Assembly: GCF_029227915.1 (NCBI RefSeq)
Contig: NC_079886.1
Span: 28,250,501 to 28,314,500 of the forward strand
Reading direction: 5' to 3'
DNA: 64,000 nucleotides
Source of the DNA: Hydractinia symbiolongicarpus
Taxonomy: Eukaryota > Cnidaria > Hydrozoa > Anthoathecata > Hydractiniidae
Part shown: positions 1 through 9,715 of the stretch, one piece after another
How positions within the stretch are numbered: position 1 is the stretch's first letter
Layout of the letters: each line of letters begins with the position of its first letter
Program-made: the position numbers and the translations under genes
The notes under the pieces: generated by a model
What the model was told of the DNA's origin: nothing
The model's database searches: none
The model's input: only the letters and a program-made list of their open reading frames with translations

Positions 1-930
1 TTACCACTAAAACGCATAAGACTTGTAAATTTCAAAAACGATTTCATTCTTGATGAGACGCTGAATAAAAGGAGTTTAATCGCCGGCAAACGAAAACCCA
101 CGCTTTCCCGTATATCCCGGACTCGGCCCGTATAGTCGAATGTATACAAAGAAAGTACCCAGGGAGTAAACTCATTTTCCGAACGATTTTTTAAATTATT
201 TTTTCACTACTAAAACGCATGAGACTTGTAGTTTTCAAAAATGATTTCATTTTTGATGAGACGCTGAATAAAAAGAGTTTAATCGCCGGCAAACGAAAAC
301 CCGGGAGTTCCCGTAAATCCCGGGCTTGACCCGTATAGTCAAATGTATAGAAAGAAAGTAAACTGGGAGTAAACTCATTTCCCGAACGATTTTTTAAATT
401 AATTTTTTACCACTAAAACGCATAAGACTTGTAAATTTCAAAAACGATTTCATTCTTGATGAGACGCTGAATAAAAGGAGTTTAATCTCCGGCAAACGAA
501 AACCCGCGATTTCCCGTAAATCCCAGACTCGGCCCGTATAGTCAAAAGTATACAAAGAAAGTACGCAGGGAGTAAACTCATTTCCCGAACGATTCTTTAA
601 ATTATTTTTCACCACTAAAACGCATGAGACTTGTAGTTTTCAAAACTGATTTCATTTTTGATGAGACGCTGAATAAAAGGAGTTTAATCGCCGGCAAACG
701 AAAACCCGCGCTTTCCCGTATATCCCGGACTCGGCCCGTATAGTCGAATGTATACAAAGAAAGTACCCAGGGAGTAAACTCATTTTCCGAACTATTTTTT
801 AAATTATTTTTTCACCACTAAAACGCATGAGACTTGTAGTTTTCAAAAATGATTTCATTTGTGATGAGACGCTGAATAAAAGGAGTTTAATCGCCGTCAA
901 ACGAAAACCCGGGAGTTCCCGTAAATCCCG

Positions 931-2550
931 GGTTTGACCCGCATAGTCGAATGTATAGAAAGAAAGTAAACTGGGAGTAAACTCATTTCCCGAACGATTT
1001 TTTAAATTATTTTTTTACCACTAAGACGCATGAGACTTGTAGTTTTCAAAAATGATTTCATTTTTGATGAGACGCTGAATAAAGGGAGTTTAATCGCCGG
1101 CAAACGAAAACCCGCGATTTCCCGTAAATCCCGGACTCGGCCCGTATAGTCAAAAGTATACCAAGAAAGTACCCAGGGATTAAACTCATTTCCCAAACGA
1201 TTCTTTAAATTATTTTTTCAACACTAAAACGCATGAGACTTGTAGTTTTCAAAAATGATTTCATTTTTGATGCAACGCTGAATAAAAGGAGTTTAATCGC
1301 CGGCAAACGAAAACCCGCGCTTTCCCGTATATTCCGGACTCGGCCCGTATAGTCGAATGTATAGAAAGAAAGTAAACTGGGAGTAAAGTCATTTCCCGAA
1401 CGATTTTTTAAAATAATTTTTTACCACTAAAACGCATAAGACTTGTAGTTTTCAAAAACGATTTCATTCTTGATGAGACGCTGAATAAAAGGAGTTTAAT
1501 CTCCGGCAAACGAAAACCCGCGATTTCCGTAAATCCCAGACTCGGCCCGTATAGTCAAATGTATACAAATAAAGTACGCAGGGAGTAAACTCATTTCCCG
1601 AACGATTCTTTAAATTATTTTTCACCACTAAAACGCATAAGACTTGTAGTTTTCAAAAATGATTTCATTTTTGATGAGACGCTGAATAAAAGAAGTTTAA
1701 TCGCCGGCAAACGAAAACCCGCGATTTCCCGTAAATCCCGGGTTTGACCCGCATAGTCGAATGTATAGAAAGAAAGTAAACTGGGAGTAAACTCATTTCC
1801 CGAACGATTTTTTAAATTATTTTTTTACCACTAAGACGCATGAGACTTGTAGTTTTCAAAAATGATTTCATTTTCGATGAGACGCTGAATAAAGGGAGTT
1901 TAATCGCCGGCAAACGAAAACCCGCGATTTCCCGTAAATCCCGGACTCGGCCCGTATAGTCAAAAGTATACCAAGAAAGTACCCAGGGATTAAACTCATT
2001 TCCCAAACGATTCTTTAAATTATTTTTTCAACACTAAAACGCATGAGACTTGTAGTTTTCAAAAATGATTTCATTTTTGATGCAACGCTGAATAAAAGGA
2101 GTTTAATCGCCGGCAAACGAAAACCCGCGCTTTCCCGTATATTCCGGACTCGGCCCGTATAGTCGAATGTATAGAAAGAAAGTAAACTGGGAGTAAAGTC
2201 ATTTCCCGAACGATTTTTTAAAATAATTTTTTACCACTAAAACGCATAAGACTTGTAGTTTTCAAAAACGATTTCATTCTTGATGAGACGCTGAATAAAA
2301 GGAGTTTAATCTCCGGCAAACGAAAACCCGCGATTTCCGTAAATCCCAGACTCGGCCCGTATAGTCAAATGTATACAAATAAAGTACGCAGGGAGTAAAC
2401 TCATTTCCCGAACGATTCTTTAAATTATTTTTCACCACTAAAACGCATAAGACTTGTAGTTTTCAAAAATGATTTCATTTTTGATGAGACGCTGAATAAA
2501 AGAAGTTTAATCGCCGGCAAACGAAAACCCGCGATTTCCCGTAAATCCCG
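931..2550 (+). repeat. Tandem duplication of a 4-monomer unit (810 bp x 2)
   Basis: Bases 931-1740 are repeated almost exactly at 1741-2550. Shared rare variants include a monomer with a TATACCAAG segment and one whose dyad is followed by GATGCAACGCTG. The unit occurs only once in the paralogous block near 47160-47760, in a collapsed form, so the doubling is probably specific to this copy. Confidence 0.85.
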
Positions 2551-3444
2551 GGCTTGGCCCGTATAGTCGAATGTATACAAAGAAAGTACCCAGGGAGTAA
2601 ACCCATTTCCCGAACGATTTTTTAAATTATTTTTTCACCACTAAAACGCATGAGACTTGTAGTTTTCAAAAATGATTTCATTTTTGATGAGACGCTGAAT
2701 AAAAGGAGTTTAATCGCCGGCAAACAAAAACCCGGGAGTTCCCGTAAATCCCGGGCTTGACCCGTATAGTCGAATGTATAGAAAGAAAGTAAACTGGGAG
2801 TAAACTCATTTCCCGAACGATTTTTTAAATTAATTTTTTACCACTAAAACGCATAAGACTTGTAGTTTTCAAAAACGATTTCATTCTTGATGAGACGCTG
2901 AATAAAAGGAGTTTAATCTCCGGCAAACGAAAACCCGCGATTTCCGTAAATCCCAGACTCGGCCCGTATAGTCAAATGTATACAAATAAAGTACGCAGGG
3001 AGTAAACTCATTTCCCGAACGATTCTTTAAATTATTTTTCACCACTAAAACGCATAAGACTTGTAGTTTTCAAAAATGATTTCATTTTTGATGAGACGCT
3101 GAATAAAAGAAGTTTAATCGCCGGCAAACGAAAACCCGCGATTTCCCGTAAATCCCGGGCTTGGCCCGTATAGTCGAATGTATACAAAGAAAGTACCCAG
3201 GGAGTAAACCCATTTCCCGAACGATTTTTTAAATTATTTTTTCACCACTAAAACGCATGAGACTTGTAGTTTTCAAAAATGATTTCATTTTTGATGAGAC
3301 GCTGAATAAAAGGAGTTTAATCGCCGGCAAACAAAAACCCGGGAGTTCCCGTAAATCCCGGGCTTGACCCGTATAGTCGAATGTATAGAAAGAAAGTAAA
3401 CTGGGAGTAAACTCATTTCCCGAACGATTTTTTAAATTAATTTT
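2231..3444 (+). repeat. Tandem duplication of a 3-monomer unit (607 bp x 2)
   Basis: Bases 2231-2837 recur at 2838-3444. Both units contain a monomer with one C missing in GATTTCCGTAAAT and a monomer with GTAAACCCATTTCCC. The paralogous block at 46238-49229 has a single copy, so this is a local gain or a loss in the other block. Confidence 0.8.
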
Positions 3445-3650
3445 TTACCACTAAAACGCATAAGACTTGTAGTTTTCAAAAACGATTTCATTCTTGATGA
3501 GACGCTGAATAAAAGGAATTTAATCTCCGGCAAACGAAAACCCGCGATTTCCCGTAAATCCCAGACTCGCCCCGTATAGTCAAATGTATACAAAGAAAGT
3601 ACGCAGGGAGTAAACTCATTTCCCGAACGATTCTTTAAATTATTTTTCAC

Positions 3651-3824
3651 CACTAAAACGCATGGGACTTGTAGTTTTTAAAAATGATTTCATTTTTGAT
3701 GAGACGCTGTATAAAAGAAGTTTAATCGCCGGCAAGGGCTTGGCCCGTATAGTCGAATGTAAACAAAGAAAGCACCCAGGGAGTAAACTCATTTCCCGAA
3801 CGATTTTTTAAATTATTTTTTCGC
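3651..3824 (+). repeat. 174-bp short monomer, TATA-type subfamily
   Basis: This monomer lacks 29 bp of the GC-rich block: GCCGGCAA joins directly to GGGCTTGG. It carries CTGTATAAAAG where ordinary monomers read CTGAATAAAAG. The same linked changes occur in 13 other monomers, with TATAAA starting at 11304, 12898, 14086, 48327, 48705, 54116, 55710, 56695, 57679, 59273, 60258, 61852 and 63041. It is a real subfamily rather than a one-off deletion. Confidence 0.9.
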
Positions 3825-5044
3825 CACTAAAACGCATGAGACTTGTAGTTTTCAAAAATGATTTCATTTTTGATGAGACGCTGAATAAAAGGAGTTTAAC
3901 CTCCGGCAAACGAAAACCCGCGATTTCCCCTAAATCCCGGAACCGGCCTGTATAGTCAAAAGTAAGCAAAGAAAGTACGCAGGGAGTAAACTCATTTCCC
4001 GAACGATTCTTTAAATTATATTTTCACCACTAAAACGCATGACACTTGTAGTTTTCAAAAATGATTTCATTTTTGATGAGACGCTGAATAAAAGATGTTT
4101 AATCGCCGGCAAACGAAAACCCGCGATTTCCTGTAAATCCCGGGCTTGGCCCGTATAGTCGAATGTATACAAAGGAAAGTACCCAGGGAGTAAACTCATT
4201 TCCCGAACGATTTTTTAAATTATTTTTTTACCACTAAGACGCATGAGACTTGTAGTTTTTAAAAATGATTTCATTTTTGATGAGACGCTGAATAAAAGGA
4301 GTTTAATCGCCGGCAAACGAAAACCCGTGATTTCCCGTAAATCCCAGACTCGGCACGTATAGTCAAAAGTATACAAAGAAAGTACCCAGGGAGTAAAATC
4401 ATTTCCCGAACGATTCTTTAAATTATTTTTTCACCATTAAAACGCATGAGACTTGTAGTTTTTAAAACTGATTTCATTTTTGATGAGACGCTGAATAAAA
4501 GGAGTTTAATCGCCGGCAAACGAAAACCCGGGAGTTCCCGTAAATCCTTGGCTTGACCCGTATAGTCGAATGTATAGAAAGAAAGTAAACTGGGAGTAAA
4601 CTCATTTCCCGAACGATTTTTTAAATTAATTTTTTACCACTAAAACGCATAAGACTTGTAGTTTTCAAAAACGATTTCATTCTTGATGAGACGCTGAATA
4701 AAAGGAGTTTAATCTCCGGCAAACGAAAACCCGCGATTTCCCGTAAATCCCAGACTAGGCCCGAATAGTCAAATGTATACAAAGAAAGTACGCAGGGAGT
4801 AAACTCATTTCCCGAACGATTCTTTAAATTATTTTTCACCACTAAAACGCATGAGACTTGTAGTTTTCAAAACTGATTTCATTTTTGATGAGACGCTGAA
4901 TAAAAGGAGTTTAATCGCCGGCAAACGAAAACCCGCGCTTTCCCGTATATCCCGGACTCGGCCCGTATAGTCGAATGTATACAAAAAAAGTACCCAGGGA
5001 GTAAACTCATTTTCCGAACGATTTTTTAAATTATTTTTTTACCA

Positions 5045-7447
5045 CTATGATACCTGTATGATTCTTAGACAACGTTCATGAATACGATTGATTCGATTAT
5101 TCGCAACTTTTCCACAAAACATCCATACTAAGGGACAGTAAGAAAACTGAGACAAAATAAATGAATTGAAGAGAAAACGCTTCATCTTGGGTGTCAAAAA
5201 GGAAGATATTCTTTGAAGCACGTTGAGTTTCCTACTAGCCTTATTACAGATGTTTTTGACATGCGAATGAAAGTTTAGTCTCGAGTCAATCGTAACACCA
5301 AGAAGCACTACAGACGATTTACACGCAATTTTCAAATGGTTAAATATCAAGCTTTCATCGTGATGACCTAATACAATATATTGATACTTTTTCAAATTTA
5401 TTGCTAAGTAATTTTCATAAAACCAATTATTAACTATGACCAAATTAGTAAGCAGTGTTTGTTTTACATCTTCTAATGAATTTTCACAAGCATATAAGGT
5501 GTTATCATCTGCAAAGTTACAAAGGGATGATTGAATAATGAACCAGAATAAATCGTTTATAGAATAATTGAAGAAAGGAGGTCCTAAGATTGATCCTTGT
5601 GGAACTCCAACTTGAAGAGGAAGCCATTCGCTAAAACAAGAATTTATTCTGGTTCTCTGAAAACGATTTTTCAAGTATGAGTGAATAAATAATAAAGAAG
5701 ATTCAGAAAAACCATAGGCATGCAGCTTTGCAATAAGCAAATCATGGTTGATAGTATCAAAAGCTTTTGAAAGGTCCATTAGCACTGCTCCAACTACACC
5801 CTTATTATCAAGTGTGCTTTTCCATTGTTCAATCATTCGAATGAGAGCATATTGTGTATTATAACCCTTTCTGAAGCCTGATAGATGAGGGCTGAGTTTG
5901 TCATGCATAAAAGTGTGCATTTGATTAAGAATAATTCTTTCAAAAACTTTTGATAAACAGGGAAGCAAGCTAACAGGTCTATAGTTCTCCTTATCATTAC
6001 AGTCATCCTTCTTAAAAACAGGCATAACCTCTGCAAGTTTTAAATCATCAGGAAAAATATTAGACTGTAAACAAAAATTTATAATATTAGTGAGGATAGG
6101 AACAAAGATATGAATAAACTTTTTCAACATATATAGAGGTGACAATCCATTTAAAAATTTGTAAACCTCTTTCATTAAATTCTGTAAATTGATGATGTGA
6201 ATATTTTTAACATTACATAAAGATAAAAGTTCATCGTAACTGCCATTTATATCGTCCTGTATGATTCTTAGACAACGTTCATGAATACGATTGATTCGAT
6301 TATTCGCAACTTTTCCACAAAACATCCATACTAAGGGACAGTAAGAAAACTGAGACAAAATAAATGAATTGAAGAGAAAACGCTTCATCTTGGGTGTCAA
6401 AAAGGAAGATATTCTTTGAAGCACGTTGAGTTTCCTACTAGCCTTATTACAGATGTTTTTGACATGCGAATGAAAGTTTAGTCTCGAGTCAATCGTAACA
6501 CCAAGAAGCACTACAGACGATTTACACGCAATTTTCAAATGGTTAAATATCAAACTTTCGTCGTGATGACCTAATACAATATATTGATACTTTTTCAAAT
6601 TTATTGCTAAGTAATTTTCATAAAACCAATTATTAACTATGACCAAATTAGTAAGCAGTGTTTGTTTTACATCTTCTAATGAATTTTCACAAGCATATAA
6701 GGTGTTATCATCTGCAAAGTTACAAAGGGATGATTGAATAATGAACCAGAATAAATCGGTTATAGAATAATTGAAGAAAGGCGGTCCTAAGATTGATCCT
6801 TGTGGAACTCCAACTTGAAGAGGAAGCCATTCGCTAAAAGAAGAATTTATTCTGGTTCTCTGAAAACGATTTTTCAAGTATGAGTGAATAAATAATAAAG
6901 AAGATTCAGAAAAACCATAGGCATGCAGCTTTGCAATAAGCAAATCATGGTTGATAGTATCAAAAGCTTTTAAAAGGTCCATTAGCACTGCTCCAACTAC
7001 ACCCTTATTATCAAGTGTGCTTTTCCATTGTTCAATCATTCGAATGAGAGCATATTGTGTATTATAACCCTTTCTGAAGCCTGATAGATGAGGGCTGAGT
7101 TTGTCATGCATAAAAGTGTGCATTTGATTAAGAATAATTCTTTCAAAAACTTTTGATAAACAGGGAAGCAAGCTAACAGGTCTATAGTTCTCCTTATCAT
7201 TACAGTCATCCTTCTTAAAAACAGGTATAACCTCTGCAAGTTTTAAATCATCAGGAAAAATATTAGACTGTAAACAAAAATTTATAATACTAGTGAGGAT
7301 AGGAACAAAGATATGAATAAACTTTTTCAACATAAAAACTGGAAAATCACCACTAACAGAAGATTTCTTTGCATCCATGTCTTTGATGACTTTGAGAACA
7401 TCAGGCTGTTCAACCAGCGAAAAATAGAACTTTTCATCATAACCCAC
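5045..7447 (-). pseudogene. LINE reverse transcriptase, in-frame double-domain ORF (800 aa)
   Basis: An open frame encodes two tandem RT domains. The first is at residues 1-439: motif A LMDLLKAFD (Asp157), GVPQGS at 213-218, FADD at 244-247. The second is at residues 440-798: LMDLSKAFD (Asp558), GVPQGS at 614-619, FADD at 645-648. The catalytic aspartates look intact in both. The first domain continues past RIIQ into a thumb-like stretch ending NGLSPLY and then jumps back to MLKKFIHIF, the position that follows FPVF in the first copy. The second domain is cut after RIIQ, and its last codons (VS and TAG) come from filler and satellite. The usual start is absent: the frame opens at GTG (7447) and runs upstream into satellite as DAEYKKFN to a TGA. 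This is a fragment of ORF2 without endonuclease or C-terminus. Whether it is expressed is unknown. Confidence 0.85.
5053..7334 (-). repeat. Direct repeat of 1079 bp inside the RT region (5053-6131 and 6256-7334)
   Basis: The two arms lie at an offset of 1203 bp, a multiple of three, and are separated by 124 bp of single-copy RT sequence (6132-6255). They differ at scattered bases, for example AAACTTTCG versus AAGCTTTCA in the region 5345-5360/6548-6563 and GGCGG versus GGAGG near 6780/5577, so they are not an exact assembly echo. The spacer encodes the expected next part of RT, so the arrangement joins a longer RT fragment to a second shorter one. Confidence 0.93.
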
Positions 7448-7600
7448 ATTAAACTTCTTATATTCAGCGTCTCATCAAAAATGAAATCATTTTTGAAAAC
7501 TACAAGTGTCATGCGTTTTAGTGGTGAAAATATAATTTAAAGAATCGTTCGGGAAATGAGTTTACTCCCTGCGTACTTCCTTTGTATAATTTTGACTATA
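7448..7600 (-). repeat. Inverted 153-bp satellite fragment inside the LINE block
   Basis: Read on the minus strand this runs from TATAGTCAAAATTATAC to AAGAAGTTTAAT, then enters the RT frame. It is one circularly permuted monomer lacking only the GC-rich block. It differs at a single base from the plus-strand monomer at 10763-10915 and shares that monomer's rare markers AAATTATAC and GAATATAAG. It is the only satellite on the minus strand besides its paralogue at 50427-50579. Confidence 0.92.
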
Positions 7601-7642
7601 TGGCACTGAGAGCGACTGTAGCGAGTCACGTACATTAGCAGC
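7601..7642 (+). other. LINE 5' leader remnant before ORF1
   Basis: 42 bp between the satellite fragment and the ORF1 start, beginning GGCACTGAGAGCGACTG. It has no similarity to the satellite. The start context GCAGCATGG has A at -3 and G at +4, a good animal initiation context. The true 5' end of the element cannot be judged because the satellite breakpoint cuts here. Confidence 0.5.
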
Positions 7643-8725
7643 ATGGAAAATTTAACTAATACACCAATTGTAGAATTCATTGATACACTACTTCGTAAAA
7701 TTAGCTCGACTTCAGATATTCCTATAATTATTGAAAGAAATGGAGTTAAAGAAAGTGATGAATCGTTTATAGACCGCATGTATTCAAACATCAACTTACA
7801 AAAAATGAAAGGTGAGCTAATACACGATCTTAAAAACTACCTTGATGAATGTGTTAAAAATGTTGCTCTATCAAACCGTCACGTTTCTACTGAATGGGAT
7901 AGTAATAAAATGTTTAGTGTGTTGGAGGAAAGGATTTTATTTTTGGAAAAGGAAGTAAATGCCAAAAATGAATTGATACAAATGTTATTAGCGACGAAAT
8001 CATCAACGCGTGACGACATACTACATAACTCTCATAGCTTCAACAAATTAAAATCTTGCGAAACAAACGAGAATTTTACAATTCCCAAGGACACCATTAA
8101 GGCAAAAATCATTAAACAGAGTTCCTTTATTCACGCAAATCGCTTTGAAAACTTGCCCATTGAAGAAATAATGGATGATGTAAATAGTGTTGCCAACGAA
8201 GTGCCGCATAAAACGCTGCGAAGGAGATCTGACAAAAAATCTAAAGTTACGCAAATAATTGGAGACTCGATTGTAAAAGAAGTGAAGGGCTGGAAACTTT
8301 CTTCAAACGAGAACAAGATTATAGTGAAATCCTTCTCTGAAGCCACGACTAAATGCATGGAAAGTTACGCAATACCAACTACGAACATGTCTCCCGATAA
8401 CATTATTATTCATTGTGGCACTAACGATCTTAATAGAATCGAAACCGATCAAATTGCTCAAAACATAGTAAAATTGGCTATTGAATTGAAATCTGGTGAA
8501 AATAATGTAATGATATCGGGCATAATTCAACGAAAAGACAGACTAAATGAAAAGGTGATGGCAGTCAACAAATCTCTCGCTCATCTTTGCGAACAAAGAA
8601 ACATCGGCTTTATCAATAATGATAATATAAACCCCGACTTGCATTTGAATAGAAGTCGCCTTCACCTAAATATGAAAGGGACTTCAATATTGTCTCGGAA
8701 CTTTCTACAGGTGATTGAGGATTGA
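7643..8725 (+). CDS. LINE ORF1 protein with coiled coil and SGNH/GDSL-like domain (360 aa)
   Basis: ORF1 proteins of CR1/L2-type LINEs bind element RNA and often carry an esterase-like SGNH domain. Visible here: a helical N-terminal region, a likely coiled coil at about residues 86-118 (heptad-like LEERILFLEKEV), a basic stretch (TLRRRSDKKSK, 191-201), then the SGNH fold with block I IIGDSIVKEV (Ser209), block III CGTND (258-262, Asn261) and block V LHLN (His341). The usual catalytic Asp two or three residues before the His reads Ser-Arg-Leu, so hydrolase activity is uncertain. The frame is intact and ends in TGA at 8723-8725. The same frame then stays open into the endonuclease. Start at 7643 is chosen for its initiation context and agreement between both copies. 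Confidence 0.88.
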   Translation: MENLTNTPIVEFIDTLLRKISSTSDIPIIIERNGVKESDESFIDRMYSNINLQKMKGELIHDLKNYLDECVKNVALSNRHVSTEWDSNKMFSVLEERILFLEKEVNAKNELIQMLLATKSSTRDDILHNSHSFNKLKSCETNENFTIPKDTIKAKIIKQSSFIHANRFENLPIEEIMDDVNSVANEVPHKTLRRRSDKKSKVTQIIGDSIVKEVKGWKLSSNENKIIVKSFSEATTKCMESYAIPTTNMSPDNIIIHCGTNDLNRIETDQIAQNIVKLAIELKSGENNVMISGIIQRKDRLNEKVMAVNKSLAHLCEQRNIGFINNDNINPDLHLNRSRLHLNMKGTSILSRNFLQVIED

Positions 8726-9370
8726 CACAAAAAACCTGTCGAAATTTACGACACAGATCCACCGAACACTGCCTCAGATACTTTTGATTCAACATATGAT
8801 ATTTTCACTCTACGTCGCAGTAACATGTGTAACTTGATAGTCGGTCATTTGAACGTAAACTCGTTGCGAAACAAGTTCGAAGCAATTGATTTAACTTTCA
8901 AGCACAATATTGATGTTCTGCTTCTAACTGAAACGAAAATAGATGAATCGTTCACTGATGCTCAATTTAAGTTAGATAATTACGCAATTCTGAGGAAAGA
9001 TAGAAATGGACATGGTGGCGGTATTTTACTCTATATAAATGAAAATATTCCCTTCAAAGTGTTGCGAAAATATACTTTACCGGATGATATCGAAGTTTTA
9101 GTTGTCGAAATAAATCTTCGAAAACGCAAATGGCTTTTAATCGGTGCATATAAACCACCGTTACAAAAAAATTACTACTTCTAAACTCAAATCGCAAATG
9201 TATTGATTTCACATCTCAACTATCACGAAAACATCATAATTATGGGTGATTTAAACATGGAAATAAGTGACACAGATTTCGATAACTTCATTTCAACATA
9301 CGACCTCCATAGACTAATCAAATCACCAACCTGCTTTAAGTCAAGTACTTCGCCTTCTTGCATTGATCAC

Positions 9371-9388
9371 ATAGATAGATAGATAGAT
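9371..9388 (+). repeat. (GATA)n microsatellite, SINE 3' tail
   Basis: Just under four tandem GATA units sit at the SINE 3' end, read as CTAT/TATC units on the SINE strand. Tetranucleotide tails are common for tRNA SINEs mobilised by CR1/L2-like LINEs. The link to this particular LINE is inference. Confidence 0.85.
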
Positions 9389-9661
9389 GTGCATATTTTA
9401 CATGGCTAGCCTCACAAATATCGAGGGATATACCCTGTCTATTATTTCCAGGAGGGGCCATGGCTTAGATGGAGAGTCCTAGAGTATTTAATGCTCATTT
9501 TGAGCGACGCAGACCCAATTAGGGCCCGCGCTCTACTAGACAACTCCCGGCAACATCCAACGGCCCACACAGTGTGCCATCTTCCCAATTTCCCTCACAT
9601 GGCTTGGGTTAACCCGGGGCTATGGTAACATTCACTCGCCCATGTTGAATCGCCGTCAAGA

Positions 9662-9672
9662 GGAATCGAACC
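9662..9672 (-). promoter_or_regulatory. SINE RNA polymerase III box B
   Basis: Minus-strand GGTTCGATTCC is a perfect match to the box B consensus GGTTCRANYCC. Its spacing to box A is tRNA-like. Confidence 0.85.
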
Positions 9673-9704
9673 CCGGTCTCCCGCACAAAGTACGAGAGCT
9701 ATAA

Positions 9705-9715
9705 CCACTAATCTA
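9705..9715 (-). promoter_or_regulatory. SINE RNA polymerase III box A
   Basis: Minus-strand TAGATTAGTGG matches the tRNA box A pattern TRGCNNAGYNG with one mismatch (A for C at position 4). It lies near the SINE 5' end and upstream of box B, as in tRNA genes. Confidence 0.7.

Larger units (their letters stand above)
1..5047 (+). repeat. 203-bp satellite array, left block (about 25 monomers)
   Basis: Head-to-tail monomers of 202-203 bp; the motif TAAAACGCAT recurs at 8, 211, 414 and so on. Monomer anatomy in order: CCACTAAAACGCATGAGAC; a dyad with arms TCAAAAATGA and TCATTTTTGA around TT; GATGAGACGCTGAATAAAA; GGAGTTTAAT; a GC-rich block of about 50 bp (81-130 in the first monomer) starting CGCCGGC; TATAGTCGAATG; AGTACCCAGGGAGTAAACTC; then a T-rich segment around TTTTTTAAATTATTTTTT. 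No gene lies here. Short ORFs on either strand recur because the repeat recurs. The block continues to the left of the window and matches 46238-49229, which has about ten fewer monomers. Confidence 0.97.

Noticed and set aside
53-118. Hammerhead ribozyme in the monomer (TGATGAG, CGAAA and GTC are all present in order)
   Set aside because: The core reads UUGAUGAG rather than CUGAUGAG, losing an essential C, and the bases next to the two core boxes do not form a stem II.
394-615. Recurrent minus-strand ORFs of 60-73 codons (with FSVSSRMKSFLKTT and similar) in many monomers
   Set aside because: They recur because the satellite recurs. The 203-bp period is not a multiple of three, many monomers break the frame, and there is no sign of a protein family. 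Annotated as repeat only.
1-5047. CRISPR-like array
   Set aside because: The units are contiguous 203-bp monomers with no unique spacers, and the setting is eukaryotic.
5833-6036. Short ORFs on other frames over RT and ORF1 (for example 5833-6036, 8048-8254, 51110-51337)
   Set aside because: Shadow frames of the RT and ORF1 coding sequences.
7313-7540. Plus-strand 75-codon ORF across the RT 5' end and the inverted satellite fragment
   Set aside because: Antisense to the RT start and satellite; an accident of the junction.
7463-7600. Inverted satellite fragment as evidence of a general orientation switch in the array
   Set aside because: It is confined to the LINE block; satellite on both sides is in the same plus orientation and in phase.
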